Positions 7,480 through 17,815 of a stretch of DNA of 64,000 nt are shown in pieces. The notes below the pieces were generated by a model, which made no database searches, was not told where the DNA came from, and saw nothing but the letters and a program-made list of their open reading frames with translations. The position numbers and the translations under genes were made by a program. How positions within the stretch are numbered: position 1 is the stretch's first letter; each line of letters starts with the position of its first letter. The DNA comes from Microbispora corallina. Lineage in GTDB: Bacteria > Actinomycetota > Actinomycetes > Streptosporangiales > Streptosporangiaceae. The DNA lies in the NCBI RefSeq assembly GCF_016863035.1, contig NZ_BOOC01000003.1, positions 496,001 through 560,000 of the forward strand. The letters run 5' to 3'.

Positions 7480-7653
7480 CTAGCGGGGGAAATGATGTCG
7501 GAGAAGGTGTAGCTCCTCCGTGAGCGCGATCGATGTCGTGATCTTCCCGCCAATTCCGGCTTTCCGTAACGAGTGACGGGCGTCGGCGAGGAGGCCGCGG
7601 ACGGTCCGGTCAGTATGCGGGCTTTCAGTGCCAGCGGCGGTTGATGTCCCCAT
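7480..7653 (-). CDS. Possible small protein (57 residues), doubtful
   Basis: An ATG-initiated frame has plausible composition (TVRGLLADARHSLRKAGIGG, then ALTEELHLLRHHFPR) and a TTA codon in the segment SLRK. The ribosome-binding site is weak and no family is recognised. It is divergent from the kinase gene. It could equally be a remnant, given the repeat copy just downstream. Confidence 0.25.
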   Translation of the reverse strand: MGTSTAAGTESPHTDRTVRGLLADARHSLRKAGIGGKITTSIALTEELHLLRHHFPR

Positions 7654-7713
7654 TAGGACCCGATCCACGTCGTTTCGCGGGTCATGTGGTCCACTGTGTT
7701 CAGGGGCCATGAG

Positions 7714-9117
7714 ATGGGCGCGAGGCAGTTGTCGATCAAGCGGCGAAGCACTCTGTTCGCCGCTGGGGTGGCCACATTGCTGTCGACGTTGCTGGCTGCG
7801 CTGCTCATGATCGCCGTCCAGCGTCTTGCCACGCGATGGCTCACCGAGGAACTCGTGGTCGCGGGTGGCCGTGTGGCGATGCAGGTGGAGCGGGGCCAGA
7901 TCGTGGGGTACCCCCTGGCGTTGCACCCGTCTCGCAATGTGCAAGTGGTCGACGCACGGAGCCGTGTCGTCGCCTCGACCCCCCAAATGAAGGGGCAGCC
8001 GGCCATGGCGCGGTTTACCCCCCACGATCAGCGTGTCGCCACCTCGATCGTCTGTAACGGTGTCTTCAACGGCCAGTGCAACATCGTGGCGGCGCAGTGG
8101 GCCCATCACGGCCAGGACACCTTCGTCGTCTACAGTGCCTCTCCGGTGATCCCTCCATGGGTCGATCCGCAACTCGCCGCGGTAGTGGGCGGGGGCGCGG
8201 TCCTGCTCACCGCGGGCATCACCTTGCTCGGCCGACGGCTCACCGCCGTCTCGCTCCGACCGGTGATCGCCATCAGAGCAGAACTGGATGAGATCAACGC
8301 GACCAGTCCCGGCCGAAGGGTGCCGGTGCCGCGCACCGATGACGAGATTCAGGATCTGGCCGACAGCGTGAATCGCACGCTGAGCCAACTGGAGGCGGCG
8401 CTGCAACGCGAGCGCCAGATGGTGTCCGACGTCTCTCACGATCTGCGCACTCCGATCACCGCCATGCGCACTCAGGTAGAGGTCGCACTGGCCGCTCCCA
8501 GGGAGACCAGCGTGACCGCGTTGGGATCGACCCTCCTGGGCAGCCTGGACCGGATCTGGGACATTCTGAACGACCTGCTGACGCTGGCGGCGTTGGATGC
8601 AGGAGCGGAACTTTCTCAGAAACGCCTCGATCTAGCCCAATTCACCGAGCGAGAATGCCGGATTCGGCATGCGGCGAAGACGATCGAGTGCATGCTCGAA
8701 CCGGGAGTCATGGTGATCGGGGACCAGTCCCGGCTGTGTCGGCTCCTCACCAACCTCGTCGACAATGCTTTCCGGCACGCGGAATCGGTTGTCACGATCA
8801 GCGTGCGGCGTGAGTCGAGCGGCGACTCCTTCGATCAACGGTTCCGGCATGGTGTCGCCGTGCTCGAGGTGCTCGACGACGGCGCCGGTATTGATCCGAC
8901 CCAGCGTGAGAAAGTGTTCCACCGCTTCACCAGGCTCGACGCTGCCCGCGCCCGGGACCTCGCCGGCAGCGGACTGGGCCTGGCAATCGCCCGGCAGATC
9001 GCCGAGATGCACGGGGGAAGCCTGGGGATCGAGGACAGCCCGCGAGGTGCCCGGTTCGTCCTGCGACTCCCGCTTGCCGAGACCGCTTCAACGCCTGCGA
9101 CGGACGCACACCAATAG
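7714..9117 (+). CDS. Orphan sensor histidine kinase
   Basis: A class I kinase of 467 residues counted from ATG 7714, which has AGGGG upstream; another ATG lies 30 nt earlier. It has TM1 at about 12-36, an extracytoplasmic sensor of about 115 residues with C114 and C122, TM2 at about 153-175, then HAMP. The HisKA box is VSDVSHDLRTP (H242). The ATPase domain shows the N box (LLTNLVDNAFRHA), G1 (LDDGAGID) and G2 (GSGLGLAIARQIAEMHGG), so all catalytic motifs are intact. It would phosphorylate a response regulator, but none is encoded nearby. The next gene is a secreted lectin with OmpR-type repeats in front, which suggests a target. Confidence 0.9.
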   Translation: MGARQLSIKRRSTLFAAGVATLLSTLLAALLMIAVQRLATRWLTEELVVAGGRVAMQVERGQIVGYPLALHPSRNVQVVDARSRVVASTPQMKGQPAMARFTPHDQRVATSIVCNGVFNGQCNIVAAQWAHHGQDTFVVYSASPVIPPWVDPQLAAVVGGGAVLLTAGITLLGRRLTAVSLRPVIAIRAELDEINATSPGRRVPVPRTDDEIQDLADSVNRTLSQLEAALQRERQMVSDVSHDLRTPITAMRTQVEVALAAPRETSVTALGSTLLGSLDRIWDILNDLLTLAALDAGAELSQKRLDLAQFTERECRIRHAAKTIECMLEPGVMVIGDQSRLCRLLTNLVDNAFRHAESVVTISVRRESSGDSFDQRFRHGVAVLEVLDDGAGIDPTQREKVFHRFTRLDAARARDLAGSGLGLAIARQIAEMHGGSLGIEDSPRGARFVLRLPLAETASTPATDAHQ

Positions 9118-9158
9118 GTCGGGCTCTCGCTGCTGGCGCAACCACTCGTGACAGCGGT

Positions 9159-9198
9159 TCTACCTGCGCATATGGCTGGCCTATACCTGCCCTATACC
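9159..9198 (+). promoter_or_regulatory. Direct repeats upstream of the propeller-lectin gene
   Basis: TCTACCTGC (9159-9167) and two CTATACC units (9181-9187 and 9192-9198) exactly 11 bp apart repeat the element found at 4449-4476 before the ricin-lectin gene. It lies 60 nt upstream of the start codon, right after the histidine kinase. It is probably a binding site for an OmpR-type response regulator. Confidence 0.55.
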
Positions 9199-9257
9199 GA
9201 CGTCCGCGATGCTCTGCCCGAGCCGTTCCCGGCTCCATGCCAACGAATGGAGTGGAG

Positions 9258-9806
9258 ATGCTTCGCAGACGTGTGGCGGTCGCGGTCACCGCTGTCCTGC
9301 TCTGTTGCCTGGTGCAGGCGACACCGGCAACTGCGGACAATTACTGTAGCGGTTCCTGGTGCACCACGTCCGGGCAGGACCTGACCCTGGACAACATATT
9401 CTGGGCGGGCGGGCCGGAGATCTTCCGTGTCGGCACGGCGACCACGTACTCCACCAACCCCGGCGCACTCTGGCACCGGTGGGAGAACACCGACGGATCC
9501 TGGTCCCCGTGGCAGAGCCTCGGCGGAGAGATCCACGACGGCTGGTGCGGCAACCGGAACAAGGACGGCCGGTTGGAGATCTTCGTCAAGGCCCGCGGCG
9601 GGGATGTCAACCACATATGGCAGTTGAAGCCGGCCGGCTCCTGGAGTGGCTGGGCCAGCCTGGGTGGCCTCATCGCTTCCGGCAATGGGGTCTGGTGTTC
9701 CACGAGCGGCAACGGGGAGCTGGGAATCGCCGTCTACGGTCCCGACAACATGTGGCACTACAAGTGGCAGACAAGCCCCGGGGGCGGCTGGACGGGTTGG
9801 CAGTAG
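9258..9806 (+). CDS. Secreted PLL-type beta-propeller lectin, few blades
   Basis: The 182-residue protein starts at ATG 9258 with GGAGTGGAG upstream. The signal peptide is residues 1-27 (LRRRVAVAVTAVLLCCLVQA, cleavage after ATA). The mature part consists of repeated blades of about 45-50 residues ending in W-S-x-W-x-S/G-L-G-G: HRWENTDGSWSPWQSLGG, then WQLKPAGSWSGWASLGG, then WQTSPGGGWTGW. This is the pattern of PLL/PHL-type seven-bladed lectins, which bind fucosylated or methylated sugars. Only about three blades are present, so it may oligomerise to complete a propeller. A terminator follows the gene. Confidence 0.75.
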   Translation: MLRRRVAVAVTAVLLCCLVQATPATADNYCSGSWCTTSGQDLTLDNIFWAGGPEIFRVGTATTYSTNPGALWHRWENTDGSWSPWQSLGGEIHDGWCGNRNKDGRLEIFVKARGGDVNHIWQLKPAGSWSGWASLGGLIASGNGVWCSTSGNGELGIAVYGPDNMWHYKWQTSPGGGWTGWQ

Positions 9807-9829
9807 TCCCGCCTTGTCGAGCCAGGAAA

Positions 9830-9856
9830 GTGGGACCCCGCTCTGCGGGGCCCCAC
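9830..9856 (+). terminator. Terminator after the propeller-lectin gene
   Basis: GTGGGACCCCG and CGGGGCCCCAC (one mismatch) surround a 5-nt loop, 24 nt after the stop. Confidence 0.75.
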
Positions 9857-9859
9857 GCT

Positions 9860-9928
9860 CCTAGGGCAGCACAGCGCTCATGCCGTAGGCATCCCGAAGA
9901 TGTCCGGCGAGCCGATGCGGGTCCAGCC
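9860..9928. repeat. 69-nt direct repeat, right copy
   Basis: Matches 7394-7462 with about 6 mismatches. Further right, up to 10,041, are two more short hairpins (CACCC/GGGTG near 9980 and a GCGGGG/CCCCGC pair near 10,015-10,040) but no gene. Confidence 0.75.
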
Positions 9929-10074
9929 GTCGAGGGCGCGGCCGTCGTCGGACTGAAGCCGCGTATAAGGATCTTCCACCCGAGTGGGGTGAATGATCTC
10001 CCGGAAGGCCGCGTCGCGGGGGAGAAACCACTCCCCGCGTTGCGGCCGTGATCATTACCGGATGCAATTGTCCC

Positions 10075-10302
10075 GTGAGGGCAGTATCCGACTCCGTCCC
10101 GCCTCACGGCTGGCGGATCCTGCGCAGCGACGCCGGACGCCTGTGGGCGACCCGCGAGCGCCCCTTCGGGCACGCCGCCGAGACCGCCGGCGCCGCGCGA
10201 ACCGTCGACGGCGACGACCTGGCGGAGCTGCGGGCCGTCATCGAGGAGCAGGAGCGCATCGCCAGGTCCGCCGCGGACGAGTGGAGCCGCCGCCGGGCCT
10301 GA
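10075..10302 (+). CDS. Hypothetical protein
   Basis: A 75-residue soluble protein from GTG 10075; a GTG at 10048 would add nine residues. It has a basic N-terminal half (HGWRILRSDAGRLWATRERP) and an amphipathic C-terminal helix (DDLAELRAVIEEQERIARSA). The ribosome-binding site is weak for either start. It sits 45 nt before the reductase gene on the same strand. No family is recognised. Confidence 0.5.
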   Translation: MRAVSDSVPPHGWRILRSDAGRLWATRERPFGHAAETAGAARTVDGDDLAELRAVIEEQERIARSAADEWSRRRA

Positions 10303-10347
10303 CAGGCCTGCGACGGTCTGTCGGGGGCGTGTGCCAATGTAGAGAGC

Positions 10348-11085
10348 GTGCGCCGCATACACCCCGACGTCGAGGACGAGCCCGATCTCGCCGCCGCCTA
10401 CGCCTATCCCCGGGACGCCTGGCTCCGGCTCAACATGGTGGCGAGCACCGACGGCGCCGCCTGGCTGAAGGGCCGCTCCGAGGGCCTGTCGAGCCAGGGG
10501 GACAAGCGGATCTTCGGGCTGTTGCGCGGCCTCTCCGACGTGGTGATGGCCGGCGCCGCGACCGTCCGCACCGAGGGGTACGGCCCGGCCCGGCCGCGCG
10601 AGTCGTGGCGGGCCCTGCGGGAGGGCCGGCCGCCCGCCCCGCCGATCGCCGTCGTCACCCGGCGGCTCGACCTCGACCTCGGCGGCCCCCTGTTCACCGA
10701 GACCGAGCCGTACGCCCGGACGATCGTCGTCACCACGGAGTCGGCGCCCAAGGACCGCCGCGACGAGGCGGGCAGGAGGGCGGAGGTGATCGTGGCGGGC
10801 GACGACCGCGTCGACCTGGCACTGGCGGTCCGTGAGCTTCGCGAGCGCGGGCTCGGCAGGATCCTGTGCGAGGGCGGCCCCCGGGTCAACGCCCAGCTCG
10901 CCGCCGCCGGGCTGGTCGACGAGCTCGCCCTGACGGTCAGCCCGCTGCTCGTGGGCGGCGACGCCGCCCGCATCCTGAACGGCGTGGCCTCTCTCACTCC
11001 GATGGCGCTCGCCCAGGTCATCGAGGAGGATGGCTTCCTGTTCTGCCGTTACGTCAGGGAGACGCGCGATGACCACACCGCCTGA
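10348..11085 (+). CDS. RibD C-terminal-like pyrimidine reductase family protein
   Basis: This 245-residue protein has the dihydrofolate-reductase fold of the RibD reductase domain. Residues 25-60 (WLRLNMVASTDGAAWLKGRS) and VVMAGAATVRTEGYGP are the substrate/NADPH signatures, and ILCEGGPRVNAQLAAAGLVD with LVGG near the C-terminus completes the NADPH site. In riboflavin synthesis this domain reduces the ribosylamino-pyrimidine using NADPH. Stand-alone actinomycete copies may act on related substrates, so the exact reaction is uncertain. There is no deaminase domain. The GTG start is used. The ligase gene starts inside its 3' end (17-nt overlap), indicating co-transcription. Confidence 0.85.
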   Translation: MRRIHPDVEDEPDLAAAYAYPRDAWLRLNMVASTDGAAWLKGRSEGLSSQGDKRIFGLLRGLSDVVMAGAATVRTEGYGPARPRESWRALREGRPPAPPIAVVTRRLDLDLGGPLFTETEPYARTIVVTTESAPKDRRDEAGRRAEVIVAGDDRVDLALAVRELRERGLGRILCEGGPRVNAQLAAAGLVDELALTVSPLLVGGDAARILNGVASLTPMALAQVIEEDGFLFCRYVRETRDDHTA

Positions 11086-12181
11086 GACCGCCCCAGAGGA
11101 GGCGCTCGACCTCCCGGTCGTGCCGCCGGTCGCGCCCATGCTCGCCAAGGCGGTCAAGGCGATGCCCCGGCAGGACGGCTCGCTCTACTACGAGCCCAAG
11201 TGGGACGGCTTTCGCTGCATCGTGTTCCGCGACGGCGACGAGGTCTACCTGGGCAGCCGCAACGAGCGGCCGTTCACGCGCTACTTCCCCGAGCTGGTCG
11301 AGGCGGTCAAGGCCGAGCTGCCCCCGAAGTGCGTCGTGGACGGCGAGATCGTGCTGATCCGCGGCCAGTCGCTCGACTTCGACGCGCTGCAGCAGCGCAT
11401 CCACCCCGCCGCGTCCCGGGTGCGGATGCTGGCCGAGACGACGCCGGCGTCGTTCGTGGCCTTCGACCTGCTGGCGATCGGCGACGAGGACCTGATGGAG
11501 GCGCCGTTCTCGGCCCGCCGCGCCCGGCTGGAGGAGGTCATGGCGGGGGCCGGGCGGTCGGTGCGGCTCACCCCGATCACGCGGGACGAGGGCCGGGCGG
11601 GCGAGTGGTTCGACATGTTCGAGGGCGCCGGCCTCGACGGGATCGTGGTCAAGCCGGGCGACCTGCCGTACACGCCGGACAAGCGGGTGATGTTCAAGGT
11701 CAAGCACGAGCGCACGGCCGACTGCGTGGTGGCCGGCTACCGCGAGCACAAGACCGGCCCGATCGTCGGATCGCTGCTGCTCGGCCTCTACTCGCCGGAC
11801 GGCCGCCTCCACCACGTGGGCGTGGCCGCCTCGTTCCCGATGAAGCGGCGCGAGGAGCTGGTGGAGGAGCTCGCGCCCTACCGGCTGGAGAACCTGGGCG
11901 ACCACCCCTGGGGCCACTGGGCCGAGGTGGCCGGGGGCGGCGCGCAGGGCCAGCGGCTGCCCGGCGCCGTGTCCCGGTGGAACGCCAAGAAGGACCTGTC
12001 GTTCATCCCCTTGCGGCCCGAGCTCGTGATCGAGGTCGCCTACGACCACATGGAGGGGGACCGGTTCCGCCACACCGCCCAGTTCCGCCGCTGGCGGCCC
12101 GACCGCGAGCCGTCCTCGTGCACGTACGAGCAGCTGGAACGGCCGGTCGTCTACGAGCTCGACGACATCCTGGCGAAGTAG
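11069..12181 (+). CDS. ligC: ATP-dependent DNA ligase, LigC type
   Basis: This 370-residue ligase has the catalytic lysine in motif I (EPKWDGFR, about residue 37), then VDGEIV, FVAFDLL, DGIVVKP (motif IV) and MFKVKHERTADCVV (motif V). A C-terminal OB-fold follows (HHVGVAASF, LVIEVAYDHMEGDRFRHT). It seals nicks with ATP through a lysyl-AMP intermediate. In actinobacteria LigC enzymes are accessory repair ligases, used for example in base-excision or stationary-phase repair, beside the essential NAD-dependent LigA. ATG 11069 overlaps the reductase stop and has AGGGAG upstream. Confidence 0.9.
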   Translation: MTTPPETAPEEALDLPVVPPVAPMLAKAVKAMPRQDGSLYYEPKWDGFRCIVFRDGDEVYLGSRNERPFTRYFPELVEAVKAELPPKCVVDGEIVLIRGQSLDFDALQQRIHPAASRVRMLAETTPASFVAFDLLAIGDEDLMEAPFSARRARLEEVMAGAGRSVRLTPITRDEGRAGEWFDMFEGAGLDGIVVKPGDLPYTPDKRVMFKVKHERTADCVVAGYREHKTGPIVGSLLLGLYSPDGRLHHVGVAASFPMKRREELVEELAPYRLENLGDHPWGHWAEVAGGGAQGQRLPGAVSRWNAKKDLSFIPLRPELVIEVAYDHMEGDRFRHTAQFRRWRPDREPSSCTYEQLERPVVYELDDILAK

Positions 12182-12194
12182 GGCCGGGCGGCGG

Positions 12195-12503
12195 TCAGCC
12201 CGCCAGGGCGCGCACGGCGGCCGTCACGGCGACGGCCACCGCGATCACCACGAGGAAGGGCGCGCGCAGCAGCAGCGCCACGGCGGCCGCGGCGAGACCG
12301 GCGGCCCGGGCGTCGACGGTCAGCGAGCGCCCGTGGGCGAAGGCCTGCAGCGCGACGAGCGCCGCCAGGGCGGCGACGGGCACGAGCGCGGCCATCCGGC
12401 GCACCAGCGGCCGTTCCAGCGCGGCCGCCGGGACCGACAGGCCGAGCAGCTTGAACCCGTAGCACCCCGCCGCTGTCACGGCGATCGCGATCCAGACGCT
12501 CAC
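12195..12503 (-). CDS. azlD: AzlD-family branched-chain amino acid export subunit
   Basis: A 102-residue protein with three or four membrane spans (WIAIAVTAAGCYGFKLLG, MAALVPVAALAALVALQAF, a C-terminal hydrophobic run), of the size and layout of AzlD. AzlC and AzlD together export branched-chain amino acids or their analogues. Its GTG start overlaps the azlC stop as GTGA, so translation is coupled. Confidence 0.85.
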   Translation of the reverse strand: MSVWIAIAVTAAGCYGFKLLGLSVPAAALERPLVRRMAALVPVAALAALVALQAFAHGRSLTVDARAAGLAAAAVALLLRAPFLVVIAVAVAVTAAVRALAG

Positions 12504-13303
12504 GACGCCTCCTCTCCCGAATCCCGGGAATCTGGCGAATTCCGCGAATCTCGCGGATCTCCCGCATCCGGGCCGGCGCGGCGCTCACCGGCGCGGCGGG
12601 CGCGCAGGTGGGAGACGACCAGGACGGCGGGGGCCGCGAGCACGGCCACCAGCACCGGCGCCCCGGGCGGCAGGAGCGGCACGCAGACGAGCGCCGCCGG
12701 CACGGCGAGGGCGGCCGCGGCCCGCTCGCGCCCCCGGTCCGCGCCGCGGAGCATCGGGCCGAGCAGCGCCAGGAACGCGGCCGGCCCGGCGGCGTCGAGC
12801 CCCCACGCCGCCGGGTCGCCGAGGGCGGAGGCGCCCAGCGCGCCGAGGAGCGTCGAGAGGTTCCAGACGGCGAACAGGCTCACGCCCGTCACCGTGAACC
12901 CCAGCCGGGCGGCGTCCCGGCCCGGCTGCGCCAGTGCGACGGCGGTCGTCTCGTCGATCACCCAGTGCGCCGCCAGCGGACGGACGGCGCCCGGCAGGCG
13001 CAGGAGCCCGGCCAGCCGCAGGCCGTAGAGGGCGTTGCGCGCGCCCAGGAGCAGCGCGCCGGCGACGGCCGCGGCGGGGCTCCCGCCTCCGGCCAGCGCG
13101 CCGACCAGGGCGAACTGCGACGCCCCCGTGAACACCAGCAGCGACAGCGCGCACGTCTGCGCGAGGGCGAGGCCCGATCCCGCCGAGGTCACGCCGAACG
13201 CGAACCCGGACAGGCCGACCGCCACCCCCACTCCCAGGGCGTCGCGCACGACCGCCGCGCGGGGCCGTCCCGCACGGCCCGTCTCCACCGGTGCCGTCGT
13301 CAC
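12500..13303 (-). CDS. azlC: AzlC-family transporter subunit
   Basis: A 267-residue membrane protein with about seven spans. The AzlC hallmarks are near the N-terminus: GLSGFAFGVTSAGSGLALAQ and SLLVFTGASQFALVGALAGG, then GARNALYGL. The last 45 residues are a cytoplasmic charged tail with serine-aspartate-arginine repeats (DPRDSRNSPDSRDSGE) derived from a degenerate short DNA repeat at about 12,515-12,570, unusual for the family. GTG start. It is followed by azlD with a 4-nt overlap. The AraC regulator lies 10 nt upstream on the same strand, which suggests it may control the exporter. Confidence 0.85.
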   Translation of the reverse strand: MTTAPVETGRAGRPRAAVVRDALGVGVAVGLSGFAFGVTSAGSGLALAQTCALSLLVFTGASQFALVGALAGGGSPAAAVAGALLLGARNALYGLRLAGLLRLPGAVRPLAAHWVIDETTAVALAQPGRDAARLGFTVTGVSLFAVWNLSTLLGALGASALGDPAAWGLDAAGPAAFLALLGPMLRGADRGRERAAAALAVPAALVCVPLLPPGAPVLVAVLAAPAVLVVSHLRARRAGERRAGPDAGDPRDSRNSPDSRDSGEEAS

Positions 13304-13313
13304 CCGGCCGAGG

Positions 13314-14164
13314 CTAGGCCCCCGCCGCGGGCCCGTCTTGTACGGAATTGCGCTCCCGCCTGTACGCCCCCGGGGTCACCCCGACGATCCGGGTGAAGTG
13401 CCGGTTCAGGTGCGGCTGGTCGGTGAAGCCCACGGCCGCGGCGGCGTCGGCGGGCGTCGTCCCCTCCGCCAGGAGCCGGCAGGCCCGGTGGACCCGGGCG
13501 TCGATCAGCCACGTGTGCGGCGGCATGCCGTACGCCTGCTTGAAGGCGCGGATCAGGGCGAAGGGGCCGGTGCCGAGGGCGGCTGCGAGTTCCTCCAGGG
13601 ACGGCGGGTCCGCGAGGCGCGCCTCCAGGACGGCCCTGGCCCGCTCGGCCGTCCGGGCGCCGGCGCCGCGCACGGCCCTGGCGGGAAGCGGCGCTCCGTG
13701 GGCGCGCAGCAGGCGGGTGACGGCGAGCCGCATCAGCGTGTCGGCCGCGAGCGGGTTGCGGGCCTCGACCGCCGCCAGGACGCGCGTGATGAGGCGCACG
13801 GCCTGCGGGTCGTCGGCCACCGGGACGGCGAAGCCGGGCGTCCCCCGGACGCGGGTCGTCTCGGCGGCGATCGCGGCGACCAGATCCGGTGACGGGTACA
13901 GCACGCTGTAACGCCAGCCGCCGGGGACCCCGGCGTGACCGGTGTGGGGGGTGTCCGGGTTGACCAGCGCGACCTGTCCGGGCCCTGCGCGTTCGAGCGA
14001 GCCCCGGTGGAGGAACTCGTCGACCCCCTCCGCGACCCCGGCGATGACGAACGTGTCGTGGGTGTGCCGGGCGAACGTCTTGTGCACGTAGGTCGCCCGG
14101 AGCAGGTCCACGTCCGGCAGCCGCGGGTCCCGCCAGTGCCGGGCCCGTTCGCGCGGGGGCCCGC

Positions 14165-14168
<4 letters not shown>
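13314..14168 (-). CDS. AraC-family transcriptional regulator
   Basis: A 284-residue regulator. The N-terminal cupin-like sensing domain (ATYVHKTFARHTHDTFVIAG, then GQVALVNPDTPHTGHAG, then WRYSVLYPS) is followed by two helix-turn-helix motifs (LEELAAALGTGPFALIRAFK and DAAAAVGFTDQPHLNRHFTR, ending GVTPGAYRR). This is the AraC type that often sits beside LysE or AzlC exporters. I set the start at GTG 14168, which overlaps the glgX stop as GTGA; the frame stays open far upstream, but that part is antisense-like noise through glgX. The likely target is azlCD directly downstream. Confidence 0.85.
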
Positions 14169-16279
<2,111 letters not shown>

Positions 16280-16355
16280 GTGACATCATTCTCCACCCCC
16301 CGGGCCATTCGCGCACCTGGGAGGATGCCGGGTCGTACCGGGCGAGCACGTCGAA

Positions 16356-16386
16356 GCCCCCGCCGGAACCGCGTCCCGGCGGGGGC
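16356..16386 (-). terminator. Terminator downstream of the OsmC gene
   Basis: GCCCCCGCCGG and CCGGCGGGGGC form a perfect 11-bp stem, 11 nt past the osmC-type gene's stop on the minus strand and upstream of glgX. Confidence 0.75.
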
Positions 16387-16397
16387 CCGTGCGCCGA

Positions 16398-16826
16398 TCA
16401 GCCGATCAGTTCGGCGTTCAGCGAGATCGTGGTGCCGGCGAGCGCCTTGCTGACCGGGCAGTTGGCCTTGGCCGTCTCGGCCGCCTGCTGGAAGTCCTCA
16501 GCGGAGATCCCGGGCACCTGGGCGCGGACCGTGAGGACGATCCCCGTGATCCCCTCGCCGGGCTGGAAGGTCACGTCGGCCCGGGTCTCGACCGACTGCG
16601 GCGGCGTGCCCGCCTGGGCGAGGCCGTGCGACAGCGCCATCGAGAAGCACGACGAGTGGGCCGCGGCGATCAGCTCCTCGGGGCTGGTCTTCCCGTTGGC
16701 CTGCTCCGCACGCGACGCCCAGGAGACGTCGAAGGTGCCGACGCCGGAGGTGTCGAGCGACACGACGCCCGAGCCGTCGAGCAGCGCGCCCTTCCACTGC
16801 GTCGTCGCGGTACGAGTGGTCGCCAT
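16398..16826 (-). CDS. osmC: OsmC-family peroxiredoxin (organic hydroperoxide/osmotic stress protein)
   Basis: A 142-residue protein with the two catalytic cysteines in the expected contexts: AAHSSCFSMAL (about residue 60) and AKANCPVSKAL (about 124). This thiol pair reduces organic hydroperoxides in the cytoplasm. The motif TSPEELIAAAHSSCFSMALS is typical of OsmC rather than Ohr. I chose ATG 16826 (MATTRTATTQWKG) because AAGGGAA lies 6 nt upstream and the N-terminus aligns with the family; the open frame upstream is not protein-like. Monocistronic, with its own terminator. Confidence 0.92.
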   Translation of the reverse strand: MATTRTATTQWKGALLDGSGVVSLDTSGVGTFDVSWASRAEQANGKTSPEELIAAAHSSCFSMALSHGLAQAGTPPQSVETRADVTFQPGEGITGIVLTVRAQVPGISAEDFQQAAETAKANCPVSKALAGTTISLNAELIG

Positions 16827-16959
16827 GGCGATTCCCTTCACTAGTGAGCCATATCCACCGACGACCCTAGCGCCGTCCGGAGGAGGCACGGTGAACGACG
16901 CCCCCCGACGCCCCCCCGACGCCATTCAGACCCCCGCGCGCCCTCTGAGGCCCTCCATA

Positions 16960-16992
16960 CGCCCGCGAGCGGCCCCGGGCCGCTCGCGGGCG
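16960..16992 (-). terminator. Terminator of the guanidine operon
   Basis: CGCCCGCGAGCGGCC pairs with GGCCGCTCGCGGGCG (15-bp perfect stem) just after the ATP-binding gene. Confidence 0.85.
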
Positions 16993-16996
16993 CCGG

Positions 16997-17815
16997 TCAC
17001 GGGGACAGGCGGGCCTGGTGGGCGCGGTGCTCGGCCCTGACCAGGTCCTCCACCGCGGCCTTGATCTTCAGGAACTCCGGGGTCCGCTTGACCTCCAGCG
17101 AGCGCGGCTCCGGCAGGTCGATGGCGATGTCCTGGCTGATCCGCCCGGGGTCGCTCGACAGCACGAGCACCCGCTGACCGAGGAAGACGGCCTCCTCGAC
17201 GTCGTGGGTGACCATGACCACCGTGGAGCGCCGGGCCGGGCCGGTGGCGGCGCCGTCGGCCGCGCTCGGCACGTCCTGCCACACCTGGCGGATGAACAGC
17301 TGCATGTCCTCCTTGGTCTGCACGTCGAGCGCGCCGAACGGCTCGTCGAGCAGCAGTACCCGCGGCGCGCAGGCCAGCGCGCGGGCGATCGACACGCGCT
17401 GCTGCTGCCCGCCGGACAGGCGGCCGGGCAGGGCCCCCGCGAGGTGCGCGAGGCCCACCTCGTCGAGCAGCCACCGCACCCGCTCCTGCCGGGCGGCCCT
17501 GGGCACGCCAAGCGCCTCCAGCCCGAACGCGACGTTGCGGGCCACGTCCCGCCAGGGGAACAGGGACGCGGTCTGGAACACCAGACCCCGGTCGGGTCCG
17601 GGCCCCAGCACCTCGTGGCCGTCGAGGAGCACCCGCCCGGTCGAGGGCCGCGACAGCCCGGCGATCAGGCACAGCAGCGTCGACTTGCCGGAGCCGCTGG
17701 CGCCGACCACGCAGACGAACTCGCCGGGCGCCACCGAGACGTCCACGTCCTGGAGGACCGGCCGCCCGGGGACGAACTCCTTGCCGAGCGCCTCGACGCG
17801 CAGCCCGGCCGTCAC
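16997..17815 (-). CDS. ABC transporter ATP-binding protein (NitT/TauT family), probable guanidine uptake
   Basis: A 272-residue ATPase with Walker A GASGSGKST (about residue 42), Q-loop LVFQTASLFPW, signature LSGGQQQRVSIARAL, Walker B RVLLLDEPFGALD and switch VMVTHDVEEAVFLG. It matches TauB/SsuB/NrtD-type subunits. It energises uptake with the adjacent permease and binding protein. The last gene of the riboswitch-led operon, its GTG start overlaps the permease stop (GTGA). The frame is open further upstream, but that sequence is antisense to nothing useful and not protein-like. The substrate is inferred as guanidine from the riboswitch. Confidence 0.88.
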   Translation of the reverse strand: MTAGLRVEALGKEFVPGRPVLQDVDVSVAPGEFVCVVGASGSGKSTLLCLIAGLSRPSTGRVLLDGHEVLGPGPDRGLVFQTASLFPWRDVARNVAFGLEALGVPRAARQERVRWLLDEVGLAHLAGALPGRLSGGQQQRVSIARALACAPRVLLLDEPFGALDVQTKEDMQLFIRQVWQDVPSAADGAATGPARRSTVVMVTHDVEEAVFLGQRVLVLSSDPGRISQDIAIDLPEPRSLEVKRTPEFLKIKAAVEDLVRAEHRAHQARLSP

